Shown here one piece after another: positions 1 to 8,800 of a stretch of 39,425 nt of DNA (position 1 is the first letter of the stretch; each line of letters starts with the position of its first letter). The notes beneath the pieces are model-generated. The model had not been told where the DNA came from. It saw only the letters and a list, made by a program, of their open reading frames with translations, and did no database searches. The position numbers and the translations under genes were made by a program. The stretch is from a virus: the IMG/VR virus record IMGVR_UViG_3300046011_002771, positions 1 through 39,425 of that record; one strand, 5' to 3'.

Positions 1-5
1 AGGGA

Positions 6-147
6 TCAAGGGTCTTTTTAGTGAGTTGCGTCACATTATTACTCGAACAGATGTTCGAACGATTCCCCCTATTCTTCCCCTGAATGGAACCCTAACTCTT
101 TACTATAGGTCTAGGGTTATGGATTATTTCTGGATTATTCCCCCCCC
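6..147. repeat. Left copy of terminal direct repeat (142 bp exact)
   Basis: Positions 6-147 are identical to 39219-39360. The exact match runs into a C homopolymer that is 12 C long here (140-151) and 8 C long in the right copy. Beyond the tract about 25 more bases resemble each other (shared gcggggagatagtcat) with several mismatches, then similarity fades. It may be a terminal redundancy of a linear phage genome, or the overlap of a circular assembly with strain variation. It carries a LexA-type palindrome at 43-58. Confidence 0.9.
43..58. promoter_or_regulatory. LexA/SOS-box palindrome, left copy
   Basis: TCGAACAGATGTTCGA is a perfect 6+6 bp inverted repeat (TCGAAC-N4-GTTCGA). It matches the Gram-positive/actinobacterial LexA operator pattern, including A at the first and T at the last spacer position. 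A second copy lies at 39256-39271. It suggests that the host DNA-damage response, or a phage LexA mimic, acts at the genome ends. Binding is inferred. Confidence 0.7.
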
Positions 148-240
148 CCCCGAGATAAGACGCGGGGAGATAGTCATCTCCCGTTTAAACTTCCATCTCT
201 TGCTCTTTATTCTTATTATTACCCTAGAAGTCGGATTTAA

Positions 241-677
241 ATAACTATCTATAAAGACTTAAGGCAGAAAAGAAACTAGACACCTCCTCGGGGAAGACCT
301 ACAGCCAGACCAGACGCACCACTCAGGGAGGTTTGACCCCAGACTAGTTAAAATCGTCGTATATATATACTATATAGTCACCCAAAATATTTCTGTTATA
401 TTCGCCCTATATACCTCTGAACAGGACTTTTATCGCCCAAAGGGCGAATATTAATATATTTTAAAAATACTTTATATAAATCTGTTCGGTTTTACGATTT
501 GAACAGGTTTTCTTATATGTATAGATATTTATATATCTATAGGAGCGTCGCTCCGCCTCTTGCGGGCTACGCGACTTAATATAATATATATTAATATTAT
601 ATATATATAGACCAAGGTGCCCATATTCTGACCGTTTATAGAGGGCCGTTTATAGTAGTTTTTAACGGGGGTATCTG
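241..677. other. Non-coding structured AT-rich leader
   Basis: About 440 bases without a credible gene before the terminase. Visible structures: nested inverted repeats AACTAG (274-279)/CTAGTT (344-349) enclosing ACCTCC (282-287)/GGAGGT (327-332); CTGTTC (482-487)/GAACAG (501-506); an 8-bp palindrome ATAGATAT (521-528)/ATATCTAT (533-540) followed at once by the hairpin GGAGC-GTC-GCTCC (542-554); and a long A/T run at 570-610. The region may hold the late promoter, a packaging site or an origin. No clear -35/-10 pair was found. Confidence 0.5.
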
Positions 678-2543
678 GTGGGACGAAAAGCAGGAAAAGT
701 AGACATCCCAAAGGGCGAGGCTATGGAGCGGGTGCTCCTTCAACTGAGCCAAGGTAGCACTATCAAGGGTGCTATGGAGTCGGTTAACCGCAATGAGGTT
801 ACCTTCCGCCAATGGACGATGGCTAGCCCTGACTTTAAGGAAAGAGCCGACAAGGCCCGCCTAGAGGGCAAAGGCGTTAAGGCCGACTTTAAGAATCTAA
901 AAGATATTACCTTTGAGGAATTCTCTGAGCAGTTCCTAGACACCAAGTTATTCCCACATCAACTTGACTGGATTGACCTGATTGAAGGTCGTGAGCCCCG
1001 CTGGGTCCACCCTAGTATGATTTTTGAAAAGGGCGCTGATAACCGAGTTCTGATTAACGTTCCCCCTGAGCACGCTAAGTCCACGGTACTGACCATCAAC
1101 TATGTCACCTACCGAATTGCTACTGACCCTAATATAAGAATTATTTTGGTCTCTAAGACCCAGGGTATGGCTCGTAAGTTCCTCTCAGCAATTAAGACAA
1201 GGTTAAGCCATCCTTCCTGGATTAAACTCCAGACTGCTTTTGGTCCTAATGGAGGTTATAAAGCGGACTCGCCTACGTGGTCCGCCGATATGATTTATCT
1301 AGGTACAGGTCGTGACTCTGGCGAGAAAGACCCTACGGTTCAAGCCCTAGGCTTTGGTAGCCAAATCTATGGCGCTCGCGCTGACCTGATTATCCTTGAT
1401 GATGTCGTGATGAACTCAAATTCCCACGAGTGGGAGAAGCAAATTGAATGGCTTCAAAAAGAAGTCATCACGCGTTTGGGACGACACGGGCGACTATTAA
1501 TCGTAGGAACCCGTGTTGCTCCTGTCGACTTATACAAACAGATAAGGGACGGCTCTAACTGGACTGGTGGGAAATCGCCTTTCACTTATTGCGCGATGCC
1601 AGCAGTCCTCGAGTTTGATGAGAAGCCAGAAAACTGGAAAACTCTATGGGCAAAAACTGACCGCCCTGAAGGTGGAGAAGATAGCCCTGATGCCGAAGGA
1701 CTTTACCCAAAGTGGGATGGCCCCGCTCTCTTTACAAGAAGAAGCGAAGTTGCTCCCTCTATATGGGCTATGGTCTATCAGCAAGAGGATGTTACAGAGG
1801 ACGCAATATTTCCGCCAGCAGCGGTTGCAGGATGCGTCAATGGTATGCGAAAGCGTGGCCCCCTTAAACCAGGCGCTGCAGGTCATCCACAACAAGTCGA
1901 GGGGTATACCGTTATAGGGCTAGACCCTGCTATGACTGGTAATACCGCAGCCGTTGTAACAACTTACAACAAGGCTGACGGAATGATTTATATTCTTGAT
2001 TGTGTAAATATGACCGACCCTACTCCCGCAAAGATTCGTACTCTTATAGAAGATTGGGTACAAAGATACAAAGCACAAGAACTAAGGATTGAAATAAATG
2101 CCCATCAGAAAGCCTACGCACTCGACGACGAATTGCGCAACTGGCTCTCGATGTATGGCTGCCAACTCAACTCTCACTTTACTGGTAAAAATAAGTGGGA
2201 TACTAACTTTGGTGTGGCTTCTATGTCAGGTCTTTTCGGCAGTCTTAGAGATGGAAGATTCCAAGATAATAATTTAATAGAACTACCTAGCAACGAAGGT
2301 AGCGAAGGTCTTAAGGCGCTAGTACAGCAATTGATTACTTGGAAGCCTGATACCAAAAACGCTACTGACTGTGTTATGGCTCTTTGGTTTGCCGTCATCC
2401 GCATACGTGAGATGATGCAACAAGGAACTTCTCAGCAACGCTGGGTGCATAATCGTTGGGCTACTAAGGCTCAAACTTACCGCAGAACAACAATTAATCT
2501 TGACGAAGCCTTTGCAGAGCAATGGCAAGATATATACGGATAG
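678..2543 (+). CDS. terL: Terminase large subunit
   Basis: DNA-packaging motor, 621 aa. Residues about 1-75 look like a short helical, small-terminase-like N-terminal extension (a charged helix around 51-66). The ATPase shows a Walker-A-like VPPEHAKST near 128-136, Walker B LIILDD at 237-242 and a coupling motif LLIVGTRV near 273-280. The RNase H-like nuclease begins with IGLDPAMTG (413-421), has LRIEIN near 469-474 and a C-terminal TDCVMALWF acidic segment. The start is GTG at 678 behind a poor GGGGG-type ribosome site; ATG 723 is the alternative. No separate small-terminase gene is seen nearby. The portal follows after 6 bases. Confidence 0.95.
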   Translation: MGRKAGKVDIPKGEAMERVLLQLSQGSTIKGAMESVNRNEVTFRQWTMASPDFKERADKARLEGKGVKADFKNLKDITFEEFSEQFLDTKLFPHQLDWIDLIEGREPRWVHPSMIFEKGADNRVLINVPPEHAKSTVLTINYVTYRIATDPNIRIILVSKTQGMARKFLSAIKTRLSHPSWIKLQTAFGPNGGYKADSPTWSADMIYLGTGRDSGEKDPTVQALGFGSQIYGARADLIILDDVVMNSNSHEWEKQIEWLQKEVITRLGRHGRLLIVGTRVAPVDLYKQIRDGSNWTGGKSPFTYCAMPAVLEFDEKPENWKTLWAKTDRPEGGEDSPDAEGLYPKWDGPALFTRRSEVAPSIWAMVYQQEDVTEDAIFPPAAVAGCVNGMRKRGPLKPGAAGHPQQVEGYTVIGLDPAMTGNTAAVVTTYNKADGMIYILDCVNMTDPTPAKIRTLIEDWVQRYKAQELRIEINAHQKAYALDDELRNWLSMYGCQLNSHFTGKNKWDTNFGVASMSGLFGSLRDGRFQDNNLIELPSNEGSEGLKALVQQLITWKPDTKNATDCVMALWFAVIRIREMMQQGTSQQRWVHNRWATKAQTYRRTTINLDEAFAEQWQDIYG

Positions 2544-2549
2544 GAAACT

Positions 2550-4337
2550 ATGACACTTTCAATCGAACAGGTAGCAGCGCGAGTCGAATCTCTTCGCTAC
2601 CGCGCCTCAGATAGGGATGCTCGTAATCTAGACGTCCTTGCTGTTCGCAAAGGTCAAATTGCTAGCGTATATCCTGACTTCTTTCCAGATGGGGTAGATG
2701 CCAATGTCGTGGCAAATTTTGTTGATATTGTAGCGCGAGACCTTTCAGAGGTTATGGCACCACTACCAGCAGTTAACTGCAACGCGGCGAATTCAGTTTC
2801 TGACCGTGCTCGCAAGTTTGCTGATACACGCACTCGCATTGCCTCTAATTATTTTGCTCACTCAGATTTATCTGTACAAATGTATCAAGGTGCAGACTGG
2901 TACCTCACATATGGATTCCTCCCGTTCGTAATTGAACTGGATGAAGAAGCAAAACTGCCTCGCATACGCCTAGAAAACCCAATAGGGGCTTACCCTGAGT
3001 TTGACCGCTACGGACGTTGCGTTGCTTTTGCAAAACGTTACACGATGACATTGGGCGAACTTGTTTCCTTGTTCCCTGAATTTGAGTATGACTTGCTTGG
3101 CAAATTACGCTATGAGCAATCTTTAACTCAACAGGTTGAAATGATTCGCTACTATGACAAAGACCAGTCAGTAGTTTATTTACCAACAAAGAGTAACCTG
3201 GTTTTATCCCAGGCTAAAAATCCTTTGGGTAAAATGATGATTGTCTGCGCTCGTAAGCCATCTGTTGATGGCGAGATGCGTGGTCAGTTTGATGACATTA
3301 TTGGTATTCAGTTGCTTCGCAACCGTTTTGCACTTCTTGCTATGGAGGCTGCAGAGAAATCTGTTCAGGCTCCTATTGTTCTTCCTTCCGACGTACAAGA
3401 ACTTATGCTTGGTGGCGATGCGGTTATCCGCACAAACAACCCAGCGGGCGTTCGTCGCGTAGAACTAAACTTACCGCAAGGTGCATTCACAGAACAGACG
3501 CTTCTTAATCAAGAAATGCGTGTAGGTGCACGTTACCCTGAAGGACGTACGGGTAACATTGATGCATCTGTTGTCACAGGACAAGGTGTTCAGGCGCTTA
3601 TGGGTGCCTTTGATACCCAAGTTAAGTCCGCTCAAGCAATCTTTGCTAGCGCACTTCGTGATGTTATTCAGATTTGTTTTGAAGTAGACGAAAACATATT
3701 CCCAGATGTTAAAACTATTCGTGGTGTTGATTCTGGTTCACCATATGAAATTACCTATAACCCTGTTAAGGACATTAAAGGCGATTACTCAGCCGATGTT
3801 CGTTATGGAATGCTTGCGGGTCTAAACCCAGCACAGGGTCTTATATTTATGCTACAGGCTCTAGGTGGAGGACTTATCTCCAAAGACCTAGCAATGCGTG
3901 AACTACCATTTACAGTTAACGTCACACAAGAACTTGAAAAGATTGAAGTTGAGAATATGCGTCAGGCTTTACTTGGTTCTCTAACTGCATATACTCAAGC
4001 AATTCCTGCTATGGCAACACAAGGCGGAGATGCTAGCGATGTAGTTCGTAAGATTGCTGCAGTAATTAGGGCTCGCCAAAAGGGTGTAGCCCTTGAGGAT
4101 GCGATTGAAGAAACATTCGCACCTGCAGAGCAGGTTCCTTCTGCTGGGGCTGCCGAACAAATGGTTGAGCAACCGTCCCCTGCTCCCTTAGGCGCTCCAG
4201 TAGAAGGCGCTCTTCCTGGTGAAGCACCAGTAGAATTACCTCCTGCAGAAGCAGCACCAGATATCTTAAGTCTTCTTTCGAGTATTTCTGGGGCTGGTGA
4301 AGCCAACGCAAGTGTAAGAAGTATTCGCCGAAGATAA
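2550..4337 (+). CDS. Portal protein
   Basis: A 595-aa protein directly behind the terminase, after AGGAAACT. Length, position and overall make-up fit a podovirus-type portal, the dodecameric ring through which DNA enters and leaves the head. The middle is mixed alpha/beta, with a long helical stretch around residues 430-520. The last 80 residues are rich in Ala, Pro and Glu, as portal C-termini often are. I see no short diagnostic motif, so the call rests mainly on synteny and size. Confidence 0.8.
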   Translation: MTLSIEQVAARVESLRYRASDRDARNLDVLAVRKGQIASVYPDFFPDGVDANVVANFVDIVARDLSEVMAPLPAVNCNAANSVSDRARKFADTRTRIASNYFAHSDLSVQMYQGADWYLTYGFLPFVIELDEEAKLPRIRLENPIGAYPEFDRYGRCVAFAKRYTMTLGELVSLFPEFEYDLLGKLRYEQSLTQQVEMIRYYDKDQSVVYLPTKSNLVLSQAKNPLGKMMIVCARKPSVDGEMRGQFDDIIGIQLLRNRFALLAMEAAEKSVQAPIVLPSDVQELMLGGDAVIRTNNPAGVRRVELNLPQGAFTEQTLLNQEMRVGARYPEGRTGNIDASVVTGQGVQALMGAFDTQVKSAQAIFASALRDVIQICFEVDENIFPDVKTIRGVDSGSPYEITYNPVKDIKGDYSADVRYGMLAGLNPAQGLIFMLQALGGGLISKDLAMRELPFTVNVTQELEKIEVENMRQALLGSLTAYTQAIPAMATQGGDASDVVRKIAAVIRARQKGVALEDAIEETFAPAEQVPSAGAAEQMVEQPSPAPLGAPVEGALPGEAPVELPPAEAAPDILSLLSSISGAGEANASVRSIRRR

Positions 4338-4351
4338 TTTAGGAGGGGACA

Positions 4352-4888
4352 ATGACAACGATTATCGGAATTGAGTATAACGACAAAAGCATACTAGTTG
4401 CTGACAGTCGTGTTATTGATGACTCTGGTCGGGTATACGCTCACAAAGTGATGAAGAAGATTGCTAAACGTGGCTCTGTACTTATTGCAGGAGCAGGAGA
4501 AGTTACTCCTTGCGATATAGCACAAAACATATGGGTTCCGCCACAGTTTACGGCGAAGGATAAAAAAGACCCATACCGCTATATGATAGTAAAGGCTATG
4601 CCTTCGCTACGCAAATGCTTAACTGACAACGGTTATACATTTGATGATGACAAGAAAGATGGAATGAGATTCCAGTTCTTGATGTCAGTAGGTGGGGAAA
4701 TCTTTGATATCGATGAAGACTTATCGGTTATGAAGAGTGAAGATAATATTTATGCAATAGGCTCAGGTGGGCCTTATGCTTTAGGCGCACTTCACGCAGG
4801 AGCAGAGCCTATGCAGGCTATGGAGATTGCATCTAAAGTAAGTGCTTACTCATCACCTCCCTTTTATCAAGAAGTGCAAAGCAAATGA
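4352..4888 (+). CDS. Proteasome/HslV-like Ntn hydrolase, probable head-maturation protease
   Basis: 178 aa starting M-T-T-I-I-G. Removing Met exposes a Thr as residue 1. Counted from it, the acidic residue of VADSR falls exactly at position 17, and the lysines of HKVMKKI (31, 34, 35) cover the place of catalytic Lys33 in proteasome beta/HslV subunits. A Gly-rich AIGSGGPYALGAL motif near residues 136-148 and a C-terminal helix AMEIASKVSAY also match that fold. It lies between portal and scaffold/capsid genes, where phages usually keep the prohead protease, and no other protease gene is present there. Ribosome site AGGAGGGG. The family call is from visible motifs; the maturation role is inference. 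Confidence 0.75.
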   Translation: MTTIIGIEYNDKSILVADSRVIDDSGRVYAHKVMKKIAKRGSVLIAGAGEVTPCDIAQNIWVPPQFTAKDKKDPYRYMIVKAMPSLRKCLTDNGYTFDDDKKDGMRFQFLMSVGGEIFDIDEDLSVMKSEDNIYAIGSGGPYALGALHAGAEPMQAMEIASKVSAYSSPPFYQEVQSK

Positions 4889-5112
4889 GTAAGTTTAATG
4901 ATGCTATTAATAAAGCAATGAGAGTTCTTGCTGAAGAACTAGAAGATTCAGAGAGCCAAATCTGTACAGGATGGGTTCTAGTAAGCGAGTGGTCTGATTT
5001 TGAAGGCACTCGATATCTAATGACAGACGTAAGCGAGAATATGAATCCTTGGTTAGCCAAAGGAATGCTATTAAGCGCTGAAGAATATTCATATATACCA
5101 GAGGAGAAGTGA
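4885..5112 (+). CDS. Hypothetical protein in head operon
   Basis: 75 aa, acidic, beginning MSKFNDAINKAMRVLAEELED, with an N-terminal helix and a short C-terminal beta-like part. It overlaps the Ntn hydrolase stop by ATGA, so translation is probably coupled. No recognised family. Context suggests a small head or maturation accessory protein. Confidence 0.7.
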   Translation: MSKFNDAINKAMRVLAEELEDSESQICTGWVLVSEWSDFEGTRYLMTDVSENMNPWLAKGMLLSAEEYSYIPEEK

Positions 5113-5615
5113 TGGTTAGCGGAGGATATAGACCTGATGCATCACAAAATAACCCTATGAGCGTATCTGGTAATGGTGGCAATGGTCAATCAGGTAAATT
5201 TGTGGCTGAGAAAGTAGCAAAGGCTACTCAACTTCGTATGTCTGGACTTCCTCAAGGAGAAAACACTGCTATGGCAGAACAAATTCAACAAGGTGGAGGG
5301 GTAAAAACTACCGCCTCTGCTGCTAATCCAGCACCAAGAATGCCTAGAGGCGAAGGTCTTGCTGAAATACTTGGCGCTTTAGAACCACTTGACTCAGAGC
5401 CAGCAGAGTTTAGACCAATTTCAGATGGTGCTGATATTGGCGAAGGACGCGGAAGTGAAGTTCTTCCAAAAAGTTTAAATCCAGATATGCGTCAGATTGA
5501 AAATATCGAATTAATCAAGCGATATAGAAACGATTTAGTTAACGCAGCACGTATGCCAGGAGCGCCCGATTCTTATAAAAGAATGGTTAACGCCCTCCTA
5601 CGGGAGATATTGTAA
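5112..5615 (+). CDS. Hypothetical Gly/Ala/Pro-rich head protein
   Basis: 167 aa. I chose ATG 5112 (TGATG overlap with the preceding stop, GAGGAG at 5101-5106) over the in-frame GTG at 5109. Residues 1-110 are low-complexity and Gly/Asn/Ala/Pro-rich, probably disordered; residues about 120-167 look helical (IENIELIKRYRNDLVNAAR). No family recognised. Its place between protease and giant virion ORF suggests a minor head component. Confidence 0.7.
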   Translation: MVSGGYRPDASQNNPMSVSGNGGNGQSGKFVAEKVAKATQLRMSGLPQGENTAMAEQIQQGGGVKTTASAANPAPRMPRGEGLAEILGALEPLDSEPAEFRPISDGADIGEGRGSEVLPKSLNPDMRQIENIELIKRYRNDLVNAARMPGAPDSYKRMVNALLREIL

Positions 5616-5821
5616 TGAGATGGATGGAAAATACTTTTTTCGACCATCTTGACAAATTCGGCAACTCACTTGGTTACGAAAACTTTGCTATTGCTTTTAC
5701 TTTGTCAATGATTCCTTGGGAAAGTCCAACTGATAGAGATGACTTTATTAGAGAGATTACTAATGAGGATGTTAAAGGTGGAGAACCTTCTACTTTTAAT
5801 CCAGAATATTCGGGGTTCTAA
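5615..5821 (+). CDS. Small hypothetical protein
   Basis: 68 aa, aromatic-rich, start overlapping the previous stop (TAATG) and stop abutting the next ATG. No recognised domain. Tight coupling on both sides supports a real gene. Confidence 0.65.
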   Translation: MRWMENTFFDHLDKFGNSLGYENFAIAFTLSMIPWESPTDRDDFIREITNEDVKGGEPSTFNPEYSGF

Positions 5822-8800
5822 ATGTCTTTTTGGAGTGACTTTAGAAAATCCCTTACTGGCGACAAAGATTCAATGGAAAAAATTGTTGACAGACTTTCCC
5901 CTTGGAATATTGGCAAGAGGGCTGTGCAGCAAAACGTTAAAGATGCTTTAACTGCAACCAAGTTTGTCGCAGAAGCCATACCAGAACCAATTAAAAAAGG
6001 TTTAGGGGCTGCTGCTAGCCAAATTGGTAAAGGAATTACTGCTCCTTTTCAGGCTCTTAATACCCAAATTATGGGCGGTCCTAGTGGTGGCGTTCTTGCA
6101 GCGGGCGCAAAAATTGGTGTAGCACGTCAAGCAGCACAAGTATCACAAGGTCTTTCAAAGTCACAAGAAGCCAGCCTAAACTCTTTTCTTAAAGATGGTA
6201 TGGCTGATTATGCAGTACAGACCGCAGCAGAAGCAGTCATTCCTTTTGACCCATTATTACAAGTTGCTATCAAACTTGAAGAAAATGTATTTAGTCCTTT
6301 AGTTAAGCGCCCAATCTCAACTGCAGCGCTTTTAACTGACCCAGAAAGTCCTTTATTTGAAGACGATGCCTATGGCAAAGGGATTCAGTTAGACGATATT
6401 CAAACTGCTTATAATCGAAGCAAGGATGTTTCTTTAGGTGTAGCCCTTACTAAGTCTTATTTAAACCCATTTCATATAACTGGCATATCTGATGTTATCC
6501 TTGAAGATGGCGGAATAGATATTGACCGTGTTAATTTATGGAATGATGAAGACATTCAGGCTAACTTTGTGGATAACACAACGGGCCGTTGGCTTACTGG
6601 TTTTACAGACGCTATAGTTGGTAACGTAGCAATATTTGGTGCGGTATCTGGTGGTGTATCTGCTGTTAAGGCTGCTGCAAGAGCCTCGGGCCTAAGTAAT
6701 AAACTTAATGTTTATGATGTAAACGCTATGGCTAAGTTAGAGAAACTAGCAGATGACCAAATTTCAGGCAGAGAAACAACTGTATTTGGTACTGATATAG
6801 TTAACCTTGCTAATACAAAAGACATTGTTCTTATTAACAAGATTTTAAAGCCTCATACTAATAACCCTCGCATAGCAACTTTGATTAAAGAAACCGAAGA
6901 CCCTAACTTTGTTCGTGACTTAATCCTTGCTGATAAGGGATATGCTCCAGCCATAGAACGCTTAATGCAGGCTCAAAAGGCTGATGATTTATGGTATCTA
7001 TCAGATGCAGCAGCAGAAATATCTTCAGACTTTATGAAGAATGGTGCATATCGTTCTTATAATAATCAAGCGCGAGAGCGCTGGAGTCAAGCATTCGATG
7101 ATGCGATTGCTAAGAACCCAGAGGCCGAGCGTATTTTTAATGCCTTTATGCGTGATGAGTTCGATGTTCAGACAGGTACATTTTTACCTCAACCGCGTGT
7201 ACTTGGTGAAGCCTATAAACCAATTGAACCAGTAATTCCATTTACTCAAATTCCATTTGCTCGTGGGGCTGTATCTAAAGTCCGCACAAGGAAGCAAGAG
7301 TTGGCAGCAGCAACTACAGTTCGTGACTATAGCAACGTTGGCGGAGTAACACAGATTCTTATTGGAAGCGGTAAGCGCGGTGGCGCTGCTACTGCTTTAG
7401 TACAATTTACTGGCGGTAAACTTCCTCGTGGATTTATATCTCACTCAGGTTTAAGACCTGGTGATACCTTAGAAGAGTTAAATGCTTGGTTGGATGATAT
7501 TCCATTATTTGCTCAAGGAACCAGAACAGTACAACTTAAAGATGGTTCAGTAATTCCTTCGTCAGAGTATCGCAGAAATCTTACCGAAAGAGTTTTAGCA
7601 GCAAAGACTGACGGTCAACGAGAAGTTCTTTTTCAGGAAATAAACAAAGAAGTAGCAGTTGATGTTTTGGCAACTATGGGTCTTAGCCGTAATCAGGCTC
7701 AAGCATTCATTAATGAGTTTTCAGAAAACCTTACTAAGTATCATTCTGACTTAAAACGCGATTCTTTTGCTATGGACCCAAGCGGTGTTAGAGCAGTGAT
7801 TGACCCACAGACTCAACGCCAACTAGCCAGTTCTACTCCACTCATACCAGTCGGTAAAATTGTTCGTGAGGCAGGCGGTGTAGATGGTGCTTTAAATCCA
7901 ACTAAGATGACCTTTACTTCTGCTGGTCGTTTTCTTTTTGAAGGTGGCAATAGGTTATTCTCGTTGGCTCAATTGGTTCGTCCAGCATATATTCCTAAAA
8001 ACTCTATCTTTGAGCCAATGAACGCAGCAATTATGTCTCAAGGTTCTAAATTTGTTGCCGACAGTGCACAGACTTTTACTAGAAATACTCTCTTTAATAA
8101 TAGACAAAGATTTAATCAGTTGGTCAATAAAGCCAATATTAAAAGTAAACAACGCCGAGAGGCTATCAAAGAAGAATACGGTCTATTAACAGACCAGTAT
8201 GACAAGGCTGTAGATATAGTTGATAATGCTGTAGCCGAATGGGTCGAGTTCTTTGTTGCACCAAATGCCCGTTCTCCTATGACCAAGGCTGATAATGCTG
8301 CTCAAGTAGCAGATGACCTTAAAGCAGCCGAGCGATTGATTAACAATCTAGAAACAAGAATGCGTGATAGGGCTAGGGAGTTTGGATTACAAAGAGAAGA
8401 AGTCCCAACTCTTTATGGTTTAATTCGACGAGTTCAATATCTTAAGACATTAAAAGACCCAAAGATTGCAGGAGAAATCCGCGCTGCGGAGTTGGCTATT
8501 ACAAAGGCTGCAGGAGATATTAATACTCTTGCCCCTGACCTTAATACAGTAAATGCTACAGTTAAAAGCGCTTATGACGATATCGATGCACTACTGGTTT
8601 CTATGGGCCCGACCCGTAAAGAACTTGCTGATGAGTTTTCTGTTGTAGATAATGCTCGGATTCGTAAACGCGGACGTCAAGAAGAAGAAGGTTATGTCTT
8701 AAGTAATGGACAAACTGTTATGCTTCCTCGTCTTGAAAGTCAAAATCATTTAGGTTCTGCTTATAAGGCTGAAATATCTAACCGCAATACACGCGAGATA

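Noticed and set aside
26-244. 72-aa plus-strand frame in the left terminus
   Set aside because: Lies mostly in the terminal repeat and runs through the C homopolymer, has no ribosome site, and its frame is broken in the right copy.
529-711. 60-aa minus-strand frame before the terminase
   Set aside because: Covers AT-rich palindromes and overlaps the terminase start; low-complexity Ile/Tyr-rich peptide.
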